Below, piece by piece: positions 1-7,317 of a DNA stretch of 64,000 nucleotides. The stretch covers positions 868,001 to 932,000 of the forward strand of contig NZ_RPFW01000002.1 in NCBI RefSeq assembly GCF_007827045.1. Reading direction: 5' to 3'. The notes under the pieces are model-generated. The model was not told the DNA's origin, ran no database searches, and was given only the letters and a program-made list of their open reading frames with translations. Source of the DNA: Trebonia kvetii (GTDB lineage Bacteria > Actinomycetota > Actinomycetes > Streptosporangiales > Streptosporangiaceae). Position 1 is the stretch's first letter. Each line of letters starts with the position of its first letter. The translations under genes were made by a program, and so were the position numbers.

Positions 1-102
1 TTCCTCGCTGGCGACACTCCAGCCGAGTGCCTCCGCCCAGAACCGGCCGACCGCCGAGTCATCCCGAGCGTTCATCGCAATCTGAACAAGCCGCGTCGCC
101 AT
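1..102 (-). CDS. VOC (glyoxalase/bleomycin-resistance) family protein, N-terminal part
   Basis: The gene starts at an ATG at 102 and runs off the left edge, so only 34 residues are seen. They begin MATRLVQIAMNARD and continue into RFWAEALGW, the usual first beta strand and helix of a VOC module (a short strand, then F-W/Y-x-x-x-L-G). VOC proteins are metal-dependent lyases, dioxygenases or drug-binding proteins; the substrate cannot be told from this part. It lies downstream of the cysteine micropeptide gene on the same strand, with a strong hairpin between them. Confidence 0.7.
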   Translation of the reverse strand, partial: MATRLVQIAMNARDDSAVGRFWAEALGWSVASEE

Positions 103-138
103 GCCGCCGATCCTATGACCGCGGTGACCGGCGCTGGT

Positions 139-166
139 CCCCCGCCCTGGCGCCTCGGGGCGGGGG
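139..166 (-). terminator. GC-rich hairpin after the micropeptide gene
   Basis: A perfect 9-bp stem (CCCCCGCCC at 139-147 with GGGCGGGGG at 158-166) encloses a 10-nt loop just past the micropeptide stop codon. There is no T-run, which is normal for high-GC actinobacterial terminators. It would separate the merR-micropeptide transcript from the VOC gene. Termination is inferred from the structure only. Confidence 0.5.
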
Positions 167-178
167 TGCTTGATCAGC

Positions 179-247
179 TCAGCAGCAACCGCATACGCCG
201 TCGCAACACGAGCCGTCACAGGCGCTGGAACCGCAGCATGGGCACAT
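179..247 (-). CDS. Cysteine-rich micropeptide, 22 residues with 9 Cys
   Basis: ATG at 247 opens a 22-codon frame ending in TGA. Cysteines fall at residues 2, 4, 5, 10, 14, 15, 19, 21 and 22; most of the rest are Gly, Ser and Asp. A perfect AGGAGG lies 9 nt upstream and overlaps the last two codons and stop of the merR frame, so translation is probably coupled to merR. An in-frame GTG one codon earlier is an alternative start. The clustered CC and CxC pairs resemble metallothioneins and metal-binding tails, and the partner is a metal-type MerR, so thiolate metal binding is the natural inference. I do not recognise a named family. Confidence 0.6.
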   Translation of the reverse strand: MCPCCGSSACDGSCCDGVCGCC

Positions 248-253
248 CACCGG

Positions 254-577
254 TCACCTCCTTTCCTCGCTATCGGAGCTGAGAGAGCGCCAGGTACCCG
301 GCAGCGGATCACGACAATCCGGGCCGGGCATGGCGGTCAGCATGGCGAGCAGCTCGTCGCGCAGCGCGGACAGCCGCTCGATCTCGGTGGCGATCTCAGC
401 GACGTGCTGGCGCAGCAGTGTTTCCGCGGGCTCGCAGGCGCATGCGCCAGTGTCACGGACCTCAAGCAGCTCGCGTATCTCGGCCAGCCGGAGGCCGAGC
501 CGCTTCGCACCACGGATGAACAGCACCCGGTCCAGATCGGTCGCTCCGTACGCTAAACCCTGGACCGCACTCCGGTT
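254..577 (-). pseudogene. MerR-family metal regulator lacking its DNA-binding domain
   Basis: The readable protein starts within the end of a MerR winged helix (YGATDLDRVLFIRGAKRLG), then the dimerisation helix and a C-terminal CACEPAE motif like the metal-binding cysteines of heavy-metal MerR proteins. A further Cys follows near residue 90. The frame is closed by TGA at 578-580, and the first normal start is GTG at 526, so about 50 residues holding the helix-turn-helix are missing. The DNA just upstream looks like a MerR-type promoter rather than coding sequence, as if a deletion joined promoter to mid-gene. It could still make a dimerising, metal-binding fragment that lets the micropeptide be translated. 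Sequence error is less likely because the missing part is long. Confidence 0.6.
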
Positions 578-581
578 TCAA
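550..581 (-). promoter_or_regulatory. MerR-type promoter with a 20-bp spacer
   Basis: On the minus strand TTGAAA (581-576) is followed after 20 bp by TAGCGT (555-550). The spacer holds an imperfect dyad, CCGGA and TCCAGG around GTGCGG. Long 19-20 bp spacers with a central dyad are the hallmark of promoters twisted open by MerR proteins. It would drive the truncated merR and the micropeptide gene. It overlaps the 5' part of the residual merR frame. Confidence 0.45.
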
Positions 582-663
582 GCCTCCGGGAGCGCCATTC
601 GCCGGGCGGGGGATTGGGCGAGGCAGTTTGCCCGTGGACGGCGGGTCCTGAAATGCTTCACTC

Positions 664-1170
664 ATGCCCTCCCTCCCCGTGACGTTCGCTGCGGATGTCA
701 TCAGTCAGCCGGCGCGCGCTCAGTTCGAAGCGTTCATCGACGAGCACCGGGGTGCGCTCAATCGCTGCCTGGACGGGCTGACCGAAGAACAGGCTCGCCG
801 GTCGCTTGTGCCCTCCCGGACCACGTTGCTTGGCCTGGTGAAGCACGGGACCTTCCTCGAGAAGGTCTGGTTTGACGAGGCTGTCACTGGCCGGTCGCGT
901 GCCGAGATCGGCATCCCCGCGATCTCGGACGAGTCGTTCATTCTTCATGACAGCGACACCATCGCCACCGTCCAGCAAGCACACCGGGAGGCATGCGAGG
1001 CATCACGCCACGCGACGTCTTCCCTGGGGCTCGACGACATGGTCTACGGCTACCGGCTCGGGCCGCTCCCGCTTCGCTGGGTGTACCTGCATGTGCTGCG
1101 CGAACTCGCTCAGCACTGCGGGCATGCCGACATCCTCAGGGAGCAGATCCTGCAGCCCGCCACGGGCTAG
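664..1170 (+). CDS. DinB/DUF664 family protein
   Basis: A 168-residue protein of the DinB four-helix fold. The segments LVKHGTFLEKVWF and LRELAQHCGHADILREQI carry the spaced histidines (near residues 60 and 155) that bind a metal in DUF664/DinB_2 proteins. Actinobacterial members include mycothiol- or bacillithiol-dependent transferases, but the substrate here is unknown. No clear ribosome site precedes the ATG, so a start a few codons away is possible. The end overlaps the convergent LON-domain gene by 4 bases. Confidence 0.75.
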   Translation: MPSLPVTFAADVISQPARAQFEAFIDEHRGALNRCLDGLTEEQARRSLVPSRTTLLGLVKHGTFLEKVWFDEAVTGRSRAEIGIPAISDESFILHDSDTIATVQQAHREACEASRHATSSLGLDDMVYGYRLGPLPLRWVYLHVLRELAQHCGHADILREQILQPATG

Positions 1171-1859
1171 TTCTGGCTGAATTGCTCGAAGGCGTAGTCG
1201 GGGGCCGGCCGGGACGTGGTCGCGCGGAGCATCGCGGTTTCCCTGACGAGCAGCGAGCGCTCGCGGCGCAGCCGGTCGAGGGCGGACGGTGCGGCGAGCA
1301 GTGACTGCCGCTCGGGCAGGTCGATGATCATCGCGGCGCCGATCACGTAGGACAGCAGGACCGGCTCGTCCGGCAGGTCGGCGATACTGATGACGCTGCC
1401 TCCCCGGTCGGCCAGCGCGTTGAGGTACGCACGGAAGCCGGCCTGGACCCTGCTAGTGGCGAACGCGAGCGCCTCAGCGGCCACGGCCTGATCCGTGCCT
1501 GCCGGGCTCGCGTCGTCGTTGAGCATCTCGACCTCGCCCTGGAGGTAGGGCAGCGAGGTGTCGGCCCGGAGCAGCCGGAACCGTTCGGCGCCGACGGTGG
1601 CCAGGTCGAACCGGCCGTCGGCGTGCGGCGTGATCTGCCGTACCTCCGCCACGCAGCCGACCTCGTGCAGCGCAGTGACGCCGTCCGCGCCGACCTCGCG
1701 CCCCTTGCGGATCGCGATCACCCCGAACCGCCGCGGCTCGGGGCGCGCCGCGAGATCGCTGACGAGCAGCCGGTAGCGGTCCTCGAAAATGTGCAGCGGC
1801 AAGCGCATGCCCGGGAAAAGCACCGTCGACAGCGGAAACAGGGGCAGCAAGTCGCTCAT
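1167..1859 (-). CDS. LON peptidase substrate-binding domain protein
   Basis: A 230-residue stand-alone protein matching the N-terminal substrate-binding domain of Lon. The start has the family signature LPLFPLSTVLFPGMRLPLHIFEDRYR, shown here in two parts as LPLFPLSTVLFPG and LPLHIFEDRYR, followed by FGVIAIRKGREVG. There is no ATPase or protease domain, as in other stand-alone bacterial members, whose role is poorly known. The C-terminal part is helical and rich in Ala, Leu and Arg. It converges with the DinB gene. Confidence 0.85.
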   Translation of the reverse strand: MSDLLPLFPLSTVLFPGMRLPLHIFEDRYRLLVSDLAARPEPRRFGVIAIRKGREVGADGVTALHEVGCVAEVRQITPHADGRFDLATVGAERFRLLRADTSLPYLQGEVEMLNDDASPAGTDQAVAAEALAFATSRVQAGFRAYLNALADRGGSVISIADLPDEPVLLSYVIGAAMIIDLPERQSLLAAPSALDRLRRERSLLVRETAMLRATTSRPAPDYAFEQFSQN

Positions 1860-1954
1860 AACGAAAAGTTACATCCATCGCCTAGGAGCGCGCCTGACGC
1901 GCCACGTGGAAAGGAATTGCCCAGCCCCCTAGGCGTCCCCTAGCCTACCAGGAA

Positions 1955-2162
1955 CGCGACGACGGAACCGAGTAGCCGGGGATCGCGCGAGCCGAGAGAG
2001 CCGCCGGAAGCTGTGAGGGCGGCCTCGCGTCCCCGAGCGAAGACACTCCCGAGCGTTGTTCCAATGAGGCCGCCCCTCCGGGCGGCGAAGGTGCGGTGGC
2101 ACCGCGAGTCCACCCTTCTCGCCCGCACCTCCAAGGGATCAGTCACGAGGTCCGCAGGAGGA
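1955..2162 (+). promoter_or_regulatory. T-box leader, Asp specifier (GAC), translational type
   Basis: Upstream of aspS2 lies a typical T-box core, GTGGCACCGCGAG, at about 2095-2108. Its TGGC would pair with the GCCA end of a tRNA whose discriminator base is G, as in tRNA-Asp. Further upstream is a GC-rich Stem I with an AGTA turn at about 1970, and on its 3' side GAA-GAC-A, making GAC at 2042-2044 the specifier codon for aspartate. Downstream CCTCC (2128-2132) can pair with the GGAGG ribosome site at about 2157-2161. So uncharged tRNA-Asp should free the ribosome site, like actinobacterial ileS T-boxes that control translation. The exact Stem I folding was judged by eye. Confidence 0.7.
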
Positions 2163-2170
2163 CTGAAGCG

Positions 2171-3484
2171 ATGATCCGCACTCCCATCTCCGCCCTGCCC
2201 GCTGTCGTTGGCAGCACTGTGGCAGGCAGCACCGTCACCATCGCCGGCTGGGTCCAGGCGCTGCGCCTGCAGCGCGCGATGCAGTTCATCATCATCCGCG
2301 ACCACAGCGGCACCGTCCAGGTCACGCACCGCAGGGACGGCGGTCCCCTCGAGGCAGTCCTCGAGGGCCTGACCGCCGAGTCCGCCGTACGGATCACCGG
2401 CCAGGTGAAGGCCAACCCGGTTGTCTCCCTCGGCGGGATCGAGCTCATCCCGGAGACGGTCGCGGTCGAGAACCTCGCACAGGCACCGCTGCCGATCGAC
2501 GAGCGCACCGGACCGGAGGGGCGCCAGGACTGGCGGTTCCTCGACGTGCGCCGCCGTCCCGTTGCCCGGCTCGTGTTCGAGGTGCAGACGACAGTCGAGC
2601 AGGCGATGCGCGAGTTCGCCTTCACCGAAGGCTGCACCGAGATGCACACGCCCAAGCTGATGGGGACCGCCTCGGAGTCCGGGGCGGAGGTGTTCGAGCT
2701 CGGCTACTTCGGCCGCAAGGCGTACCTGGCGCAGTCGCCGCAGTTCTACAAGCAGATGGCGATCGCGGCCGGCGTCGACCGGGTCTTCGAGATCGGCCCG
2801 GTCTTCCGCGCCGAGCCCTCGTTCACGTCGCGGCACACCACCGAGTTCACCGGCGTGGACGTCGAACTCGCCTGGATCGATAGCGTCGAGGACGTGATGA
2901 GCTTCGAGGAGCAGATGCTCGCGCACGTCCTGGCGACGGTGGCCGCCGCGCATGGCGCGGCGATCGAAGAGCACTTCAAGACCGAGGTGACGGTGCCGCG
3001 GCTGCCGTTCCCGCGGCTGACCATGGCCGAGGCTCTCCAGATCAGCGGAACGGGTTCGGCCGACTCCGGCCGCGCCGACCTCGACCATGCGGGCGAGCAG
3101 GCGGTCGGAGCGCGGGTCCTTGCCGAGACCGGGCACGAGTTCGCGTTCGTGACCGAGTACCCCGCCTCCGTTCGTCCGTTCTATCACCTGCGGCCGGACG
3201 GCAAGCCGCAGCTGACCGCCAGCTTCGATCTGCTGTGGAAGGGTCTGGAAATCACTACCGGGGCGCAGCGTGAGCACCGTTACGACGTGCTGCTCGCGCA
3301 GGCCACGGAGAAGGGCCTGCGGCCCGAGCCGATGGCGGACTACCTCAACTGCTTCAGGTACGGCTGCCCGCCGCACGGTGGCTTCGGCCTCGGCCTTGGC
3401 CGCCTGCTCATGGTCCTGCTCGGCCTGGACTCGATCAGGGACGCGACCTTCCTCTTCCGCGGCCCGAACCGCCTGACCCCCTAA
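2171..3484 (+). CDS. aspS2: Archaeal-type aspartate--tRNA(Asp/Asn) ligase
   Basis: A 437-residue class IIb aminoacyl-tRNA synthetase without the large insertion of bacterial AspRS. It has an N-terminal OB-fold anticodon-binding domain (residues 1-110, with TIAGWVQALRLQ), motif 2 FRAEPSFTSRHTTEFT near residue 215 and motif 3 GFGLGLGRLLMVLLGLD near the C terminus. It attaches Asp to tRNA-Asp, and if non-discriminating also to tRNA-Asn for the amidotransferase route. ATG at 2171 follows GCAGGAGG and a T-box leader reading GAC. Many actinobacteria also carry a normal bacterial AspRS, so this may be a stress-induced second enzyme; the main copy would lie outside the window. Confidence 0.9.
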   Translation: MIRTPISALPAVVGSTVAGSTVTIAGWVQALRLQRAMQFIIIRDHSGTVQVTHRRDGGPLEAVLEGLTAESAVRITGQVKANPVVSLGGIELIPETVAVENLAQAPLPIDERTGPEGRQDWRFLDVRRRPVARLVFEVQTTVEQAMREFAFTEGCTEMHTPKLMGTASESGAEVFELGYFGRKAYLAQSPQFYKQMAIAAGVDRVFEIGPVFRAEPSFTSRHTTEFTGVDVELAWIDSVEDVMSFEEQMLAHVLATVAAAHGAAIEEHFKTEVTVPRLPFPRLTMAEALQISGTGSADSGRADLDHAGEQAVGARVLAETGHEFAFVTEYPASVRPFYHLRPDGKPQLTASFDLLWKGLEITTGAQREHRYDVLLAQATEKGLRPEPMADYLNCFRYGCPPHGGFGLGLGRLLMVLLGLDSIRDATFLFRGPNRLTP

Positions 3485-3518
3485 CGAAACGCCTCCGGGC
3501 TCCCGCCTTAGCGCTTCG

Positions 3519-3535
3519 CGCTTGTTGCTGTTATC
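3519..3535 (+). repeat. 17-bp repeat, copy 1 of 3
   Basis: CGCTTGTTGCTGTTATC occurs perfectly at 3519-3535, 3631-3647 and 32005-32021, always outside coding DNA and in the same orientation. Copies 1 and 2 flank the nested hairpin at 3560-3607 downstream of aspS2. A related GTTGCTGTTTAG is found in the inverted repeat at 30220-30258. The role is unknown; a protein-binding site or part of a small repeated element would fit. Confidence 0.6.
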
Positions 3536-3559
3536 AGGAGGAGGGTGGCGGACGGGGAA

Positions 3560-3607
3560 GATGGTGGATAGAACTCCACTGCGGGAGGTGGAGAACTATC
3601 CACCATC
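3560..3607. repeat. 48-bp nested perfect inverted repeat
   Basis: GATGGTGGATAG (3560-3571) is exactly complementary to 3596-3607. Inside it, after AA/AA, CTCCAC (3574-3579) pairs with GTGGAG (3588-3593) around an 8-base loop. The whole folds as a 12-bp plus 6-bp stem. It lies 75 bases past the aspS2 stop, but no T-run follows. It may be a terminator, a large operator or a recombination site. Confidence 0.65.
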
Positions 3608-3630
3608 ATGCGCAAGTCTGGCGCCATGGG

Positions 3631-3647
3631 CGCTTGTTGCTGTTATC
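3631..3647 (+). repeat. 17-bp repeat, copy 2 of 3
   Basis: Perfect second copy of the motif at 3519-3535, placed just after the nested hairpin and about 85 bases before the truncated LuxR-type gene. Confidence 0.6.
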
Positions 3648-3731
3648 CGGGGTGGGTCGGGCGGAGACGCGCGGAAGCGGGGCGGATGCCGAGCGGATGC
3701 GGGGCCCGGCGCGCTATGGGATGGTGTTGGC

Positions 3732-3890
3732 GTGGGCGCGAACGTGGTAAGCCCGGTCTTCATCGGCCGACGGGAAGAGCTGGCATCGCTCGCGAGCCTG
3801 CTCGACCGGGTCGACGACGGGGAACCGGCATTCGCCCTCATTGGCGGGGAGGCCGGGATCGGCAAGACCCGGCTGTCCAGGGAACTCGGG
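3732..3890 (+). pseudogene. N-terminal fragment of a LAL (large ATP-binding LuxR) regulator
   Basis: From GTG at 3732 the frame reads FIGRREELASLASLLDRV and then a Walker A motif, GGEAGIGKTRL, as at the start of MalT/LAL-type regulators of about 900 residues. The likeness stops after RLSREL at about 3885, and 20 bases later the opposite strand carries the end of another gene. Only some 50 residues remain, so this is a remnant left by a deletion or rearrangement. No Walker B, sensor or helix-turn-helix region is present. Confidence 0.7.
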
Positions 3891-3905
3891 CGGAGCCCGC
3901 GGTCG

Positions 3906-5138
3906 CTACTTCTTGGGCAGCGGCACCTGGGTGGCCCAGTACGCGGTCTTCCCGTGAATGGTCAGCAGCGCGACCACGTCGAGCTTGCCGGCCTGGGCGC
4001 TGGTGTACACCTTGTAGACGTTGGTCGTGCCCGCGGGCAGGCCGACCTGCGCCGTCTTGCCGAAGGACAGTCCCGTGGTGCCTGACGCCCGGACGAACAG
4101 CCGGGGCGGCGTGCCGTCGCCGTCGAACCAGGTGACCCAGAGCCGGCCGTTCGGCCCGGCGCTGATCGTGTCACCGGCGACCTCCTCGGCGAACCCGCCG
4201 AACGTCTCGAGCTTGACCGGCTTCGTGGTGCCGGCGCGGAGCACCTCAAGCGTCCTGATCACCGGGTAGCCCGCCCCGTACAGGATGTACACGCCCGCCG
4301 TGCCCCGCCCGGCGATGCCGATCCGCTGCGCCAGCGGGAACGTGTTGCCCTTGGTGACCGTGCCCGGCAGCCGGAACGCGCCGCCAGAACGCCCATTGCC
4401 TGCGAGCTTCTGCAGGTAGATGCCCTGCTTGCCGGTGATCAGGGAGAGATAGGCCAGCCAGGTCGCCGACGTCTTGCCGGCGCTGGCGATGCCGGAGTGG
4501 TACACGCAGCACTGCGTCGGCGGTATCCGGGTCTCCTTCTGGCCCTGGTGCAGCACGACCAGCGAGTCGGTGCCGCTGAACGCCACCCACGGCTTGCCGT
4601 TGGTGCCGGTGCCCGCCGAGTCGGAATCGCTGGTGAACGGGATTCCCGGCAGCGGCGGCACGGCTCCGGGGGTCACCGTCCAGTGACCGCCCTTGCGCGG
4701 CCTGGTCGCCTCGAAGGTGCCCTGCGGGCTGTTGGCGGTGTCGGACTTGATGCCGTTCCAGAACACGTCGAGGCCGCCAGGTGTGGCGGTCGCGTCCGGG
4801 TCGGTGGCGAGGAACAGGCTGCCGGCGATGGTGACCGCCGCGCCCGGCTTGCCCGTCGCGGCGACCGGCGTGTCCATGATCTTCTGGTGCCCGCCGGAGG
4901 CCCCGGTGGTCCACAGCACGTGCAGCAGGCCGTCTGCGCCGCGGACCAGGCCGACGTCGGCGATGATTTGCGTGCCGGTGGCGGTCACCTGTGACCAGTG
5001 CCCGGGCCCGAACGAGGCGCCAGATACCGGGTCCCTGCCGCCCGTGCTCGCGCCGGCTGCCGCCTGGCCGGCGACGAGGACCGCTGCGGCCAGGCCCGTG
5101 GCCGCAGCGATGCGAGTGATGGAAAGTGCCTTGCGCAT
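3906..5138 (-). CDS. Secreted protein, probable beta-propeller
   Basis: A 410-residue exported protein. It starts MRKALSITRIAAATGLAAA and has a Sec-type signal peptide of about 30 residues ending near QAAAGAS. The rest is rich in Gly, Thr and Ser with repeated units of the kind 'GLLHVLWTTG', 'GGLDVFWNG', 'GKPWVAFSG' and 'GRLWVTWFDGDG', each roughly 45-60 residues apart, which is the look of sialidase/BNR-like propeller blades. Two adjacent Cys (QCC) occur near residue 200. A GGGGAGA site precedes the ATG. The ligand is unknown. The stop lies 15 bases from the LAL fragment on the other strand. Confidence 0.65.
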   Translation of the reverse strand: MRKALSITRIAAATGLAAAVLVAGQAAAGASTGGRDPVSGASFGPGHWSQVTATGTQIIADVGLVRGADGLLHVLWTTGASGGHQKIMDTPVAATGKPGAAVTIAGSLFLATDPDATATPGGLDVFWNGIKSDTANSPQGTFEATRPRKGGHWTVTPGAVPPLPGIPFTSDSDSAGTGTNGKPWVAFSGTDSLVVLHQGQKETRIPPTQCCVYHSGIASAGKTSATWLAYLSLITGKQGIYLQKLAGNGRSGGAFRLPGTVTKGNTFPLAQRIGIAGRGTAGVYILYGAGYPVIRTLEVLRAGTTKPVKLETFGGFAEEVAGDTISAGPNGRLWVTWFDGDGTPPRLFVRASGTTGLSFGKTAQVGLPAGTTNVYKVYTSAQAGKLDVVALLTIHGKTAYWATQVPLPKK

Positions 5139-5362
5139 GACGTCTCCCCGCGAGACTGCCGCCCCTCAGCCCCGCCGCGCGGTGACGCGGCGGGCTGCGC
5201 TGTGACCCTGTCCGCTGAGCGTATTCGGTGGAAGCCGTGGTGATAAGTCCGTACATCGATCGTTTGGCGGGAGTTCATCTAGCGGCGCCACGGCGCGGCG
5301 GCCAGGGTCAGCCGCATCCGTTCGGAATGGTGACTGACGTCGGAAGTCGTATGGTGTGCTGC

Positions 5363-6892
5363 GTGACGCCCGAACCGCACGACCACGCCGATCCGCTTGG
5401 CCTCGCGCGCGACGCGCCGCTGCTTGACGGCTGGCTGCGGTTCGGCGCCGCTGTCCGTGCGGGCGCCATGACGCCGTTCACGATCCCCGGTCATAAGCAA
5501 CGCACGCACCTGGTGGGCGACGTGGTGCGCAGCGATGTGCCGCTGTACGCGGGCCTGGACACCATGAAACAGGACGGCGGGCTGCTCGCGGAGGCCGAGC
5601 GGCGGGCGGCGGCCGCCTGGGGCGCGGACTGGTGCCGGCTGTCCGTCGGCGGCTCGACGCACGCCAATCAGGCCGCGGTGCTCGCCCTCGGCAGGCCGGG
5701 GCAGGACCTCGTCATCACCCGTACCCTGCATCGCTCGCTGCTGCTCGGCATCGTGCTTGCCGGGCTGCGGCCCGTGTGGGTCCGGCCGGAACTGGACGCC
5801 GTCACCGGCCTGCCGGGGGCCGTGCCCGTGGCCGCGGTCGAGGCAGCGCTCGCCGCGCACCCAGACGCGTGCGGCGTCGTGCTCGGCGATCCGTCCTACA
5901 TCGGCACCCGCTCCGACATCGCCCGTCATGCGGCCGCCGCGCACGCCGCCGGCGTGCCGCTCGTCGTGGACGCCGCCTGGGCGGCCCATTTCGGGTTCTC
6001 CGCCGCGGTGCCGCCGCACGCGCTCGCCGTCGGCGCCGATGCCCTCATCACCAGCGCGCATAAGACGCTGCCCGCGTGGAGCCAGGCCGCGCTGCTGCTC
6101 GCCCGCACCCGGCGGTCCGGCGGCCTGCTCGACCCCGACCGGCTCGAGCGGGCCTTCGACGCCACCCACACCACCAGCCCGGCCGGTGCGATCCTCGCCA
6201 GCACGGACGCCGCCAGGGCGCTCCTGCAGCAGCACGGCGCCGGCCTGATTGCCCGGCTCGTCGACCTGGTGGACGGCGCCCGCGGCCGGCTCGCCGCCGT
6301 CCCCGGGCTCGCCGTCGTGACGAGCCGACCGGACGGGCACCCGGCCGGGCCGCTGGACGTGGACCCGGCCAAGCTGGTCGTGCTGCTGGCCGGCACCGGC
6401 GCGCACGGGCACGCCGTCGAGGCAGACCTGCTCGCCGCGGGCATTCCGCTGGAAATGGCCGACCGTGACGTCCTGGCCCCCATGGTGACGCTCTCTGACG
6501 ACGAATCCTCCGTCGCCCGCCTGGTTGACGCCCTGGCGGCCGCAGTCGAAAGGCACCGTGGCGAACCGCGCAGCATCTCACCGGCCGCCGCCTGGACCGT
6601 CGAGCCGGTCACCGCGACCGACCCCCGCAGCGCGTTCTTCGCCCGCCACGAGACCGTCACCGCGGCCGCCGCCGTGGGCCGGGTGAGCGCCGAACTGATC
6701 GCGCCCTACCCGCCGGGCGTCCCCGTCCTCGCGCCCGGAGAGGTGATCTCCGCGGCCGCGCTCGGCGCGCTGCAGGCCGCGCGGGCCGACGGCGGCCGCA
6801 TCGCCTACGCCGCCGATCCGACCCTGACGACCATCCAGGTCATCGCCGCCGACCAACCGGGCGAGTTACGCGTGCCGCACGGAAAGTCTTGA
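5363..6892 (+). CDS. Orn/Lys/Arg decarboxylase-family PLP enzyme
   Basis: About 509 residues from GTG 5363 (in-frame ATGs at 5327 and 5351 are alternatives). The fold-type I PLP core shows FTIPGHKQRTHL near residue 35, the glycine-rich VGGSTHANQAA, DAAWAAHFGF with the PLP-ring Asp, and the Schiff-base motif SAHKTLPAWSQ with Lys about residue 234. A C-terminal domain follows. Such enzymes decarboxylate lysine, ornithine or arginine to polyamines or their precursors; the substrate cannot be read from sequence. Length matches the small Gram-positive form without the N-terminal wing domain. It is divergent from the secreted propeller gene. Confidence 0.85.
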   Translation: MTPEPHDHADPLGLARDAPLLDGWLRFGAAVRAGAMTPFTIPGHKQRTHLVGDVVRSDVPLYAGLDTMKQDGGLLAEAERRAAAAWGADWCRLSVGGSTHANQAAVLALGRPGQDLVITRTLHRSLLLGIVLAGLRPVWVRPELDAVTGLPGAVPVAAVEAALAAHPDACGVVLGDPSYIGTRSDIARHAAAAHAAGVPLVVDAAWAAHFGFSAAVPPHALAVGADALITSAHKTLPAWSQAALLLARTRRSGGLLDPDRLERAFDATHTTSPAGAILASTDAARALLQQHGAGLIARLVDLVDGARGRLAAVPGLAVVTSRPDGHPAGPLDVDPAKLVVLLAGTGAHGHAVEADLLAAGIPLEMADRDVLAPMVTLSDDESSVARLVDALAAAVERHRGEPRSISPAAAWTVEPVTATDPRSAFFARHETVTAAAAVGRVSAELIAPYPPGVPVLAPGEVISAAALGALQAARADGGRIAYAADPTLTTIQVIAADQPGELRVPHGKS

Positions 6893-6990
6893 AAGACATC
6901 GGGGAGACGGTGTCGGATCGGGGCAGGGGTGTTCGTAGCAGGGGTGAGAGGCTGCCCTCAAGGGGCACCGCGAACCACAGGAGATGACCC

Positions 6991-7317
6991 GTGATGCAGT
7001 ACCTGGTTTCCGTGATCGATGACACGACCGGCCAAGCCACCCCGGACGAGATGGCGGCCATCGACGCGTTCAACGAGCGGCTCATAGCGGGGGGTCACCG
7101 GCTGTTCGCCGGCGGCCTGGCGGCGCCGAGCACGGCCACTGTCATCGACAACCGCGGTGAGGAGCCGATGTTCAGCGACGGGCCGTTCCTTAAGTCGAAG
7201 GAGTACCTGGCCGGCTTCTGGATCATGGAGGCCCCCGACCTCGACGTGGCGCTCAAGCTCGCCGCCGAGGGGTCGAAGGCCTGCAACCGGAGGATCGAGG
7301 TGCGCCCGTTCCTGTGA
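6991..7317 (+). CDS. YciI-like (YCII-related) protein
   Basis: A 108-residue small alpha/beta protein of the YCII/DGPF family. It begins MQYLVSVIDDTTG and carries the diagnostic MFSDGPFLKSKEYLAGFWIME in its middle (residues 55-75) and IEVRPFL at the end. AGGAG is 8 bases before the tandem GTG-ATG. Its TGA overlaps the GTG start of the next gene, an ECF sigma factor, an arrangement common in actinobacteria where these small proteins are thought to act with the sigma factor. The function is unproven. Confidence 0.85.
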   Translation: MMQYLVSVIDDTTGQATPDEMAAIDAFNERLIAGGHRLFAGGLAAPSTATVIDNRGEEPMFSDGPFLKSKEYLAGFWIMEAPDLDVALKLAAEGSKACNRRIEVRPFL

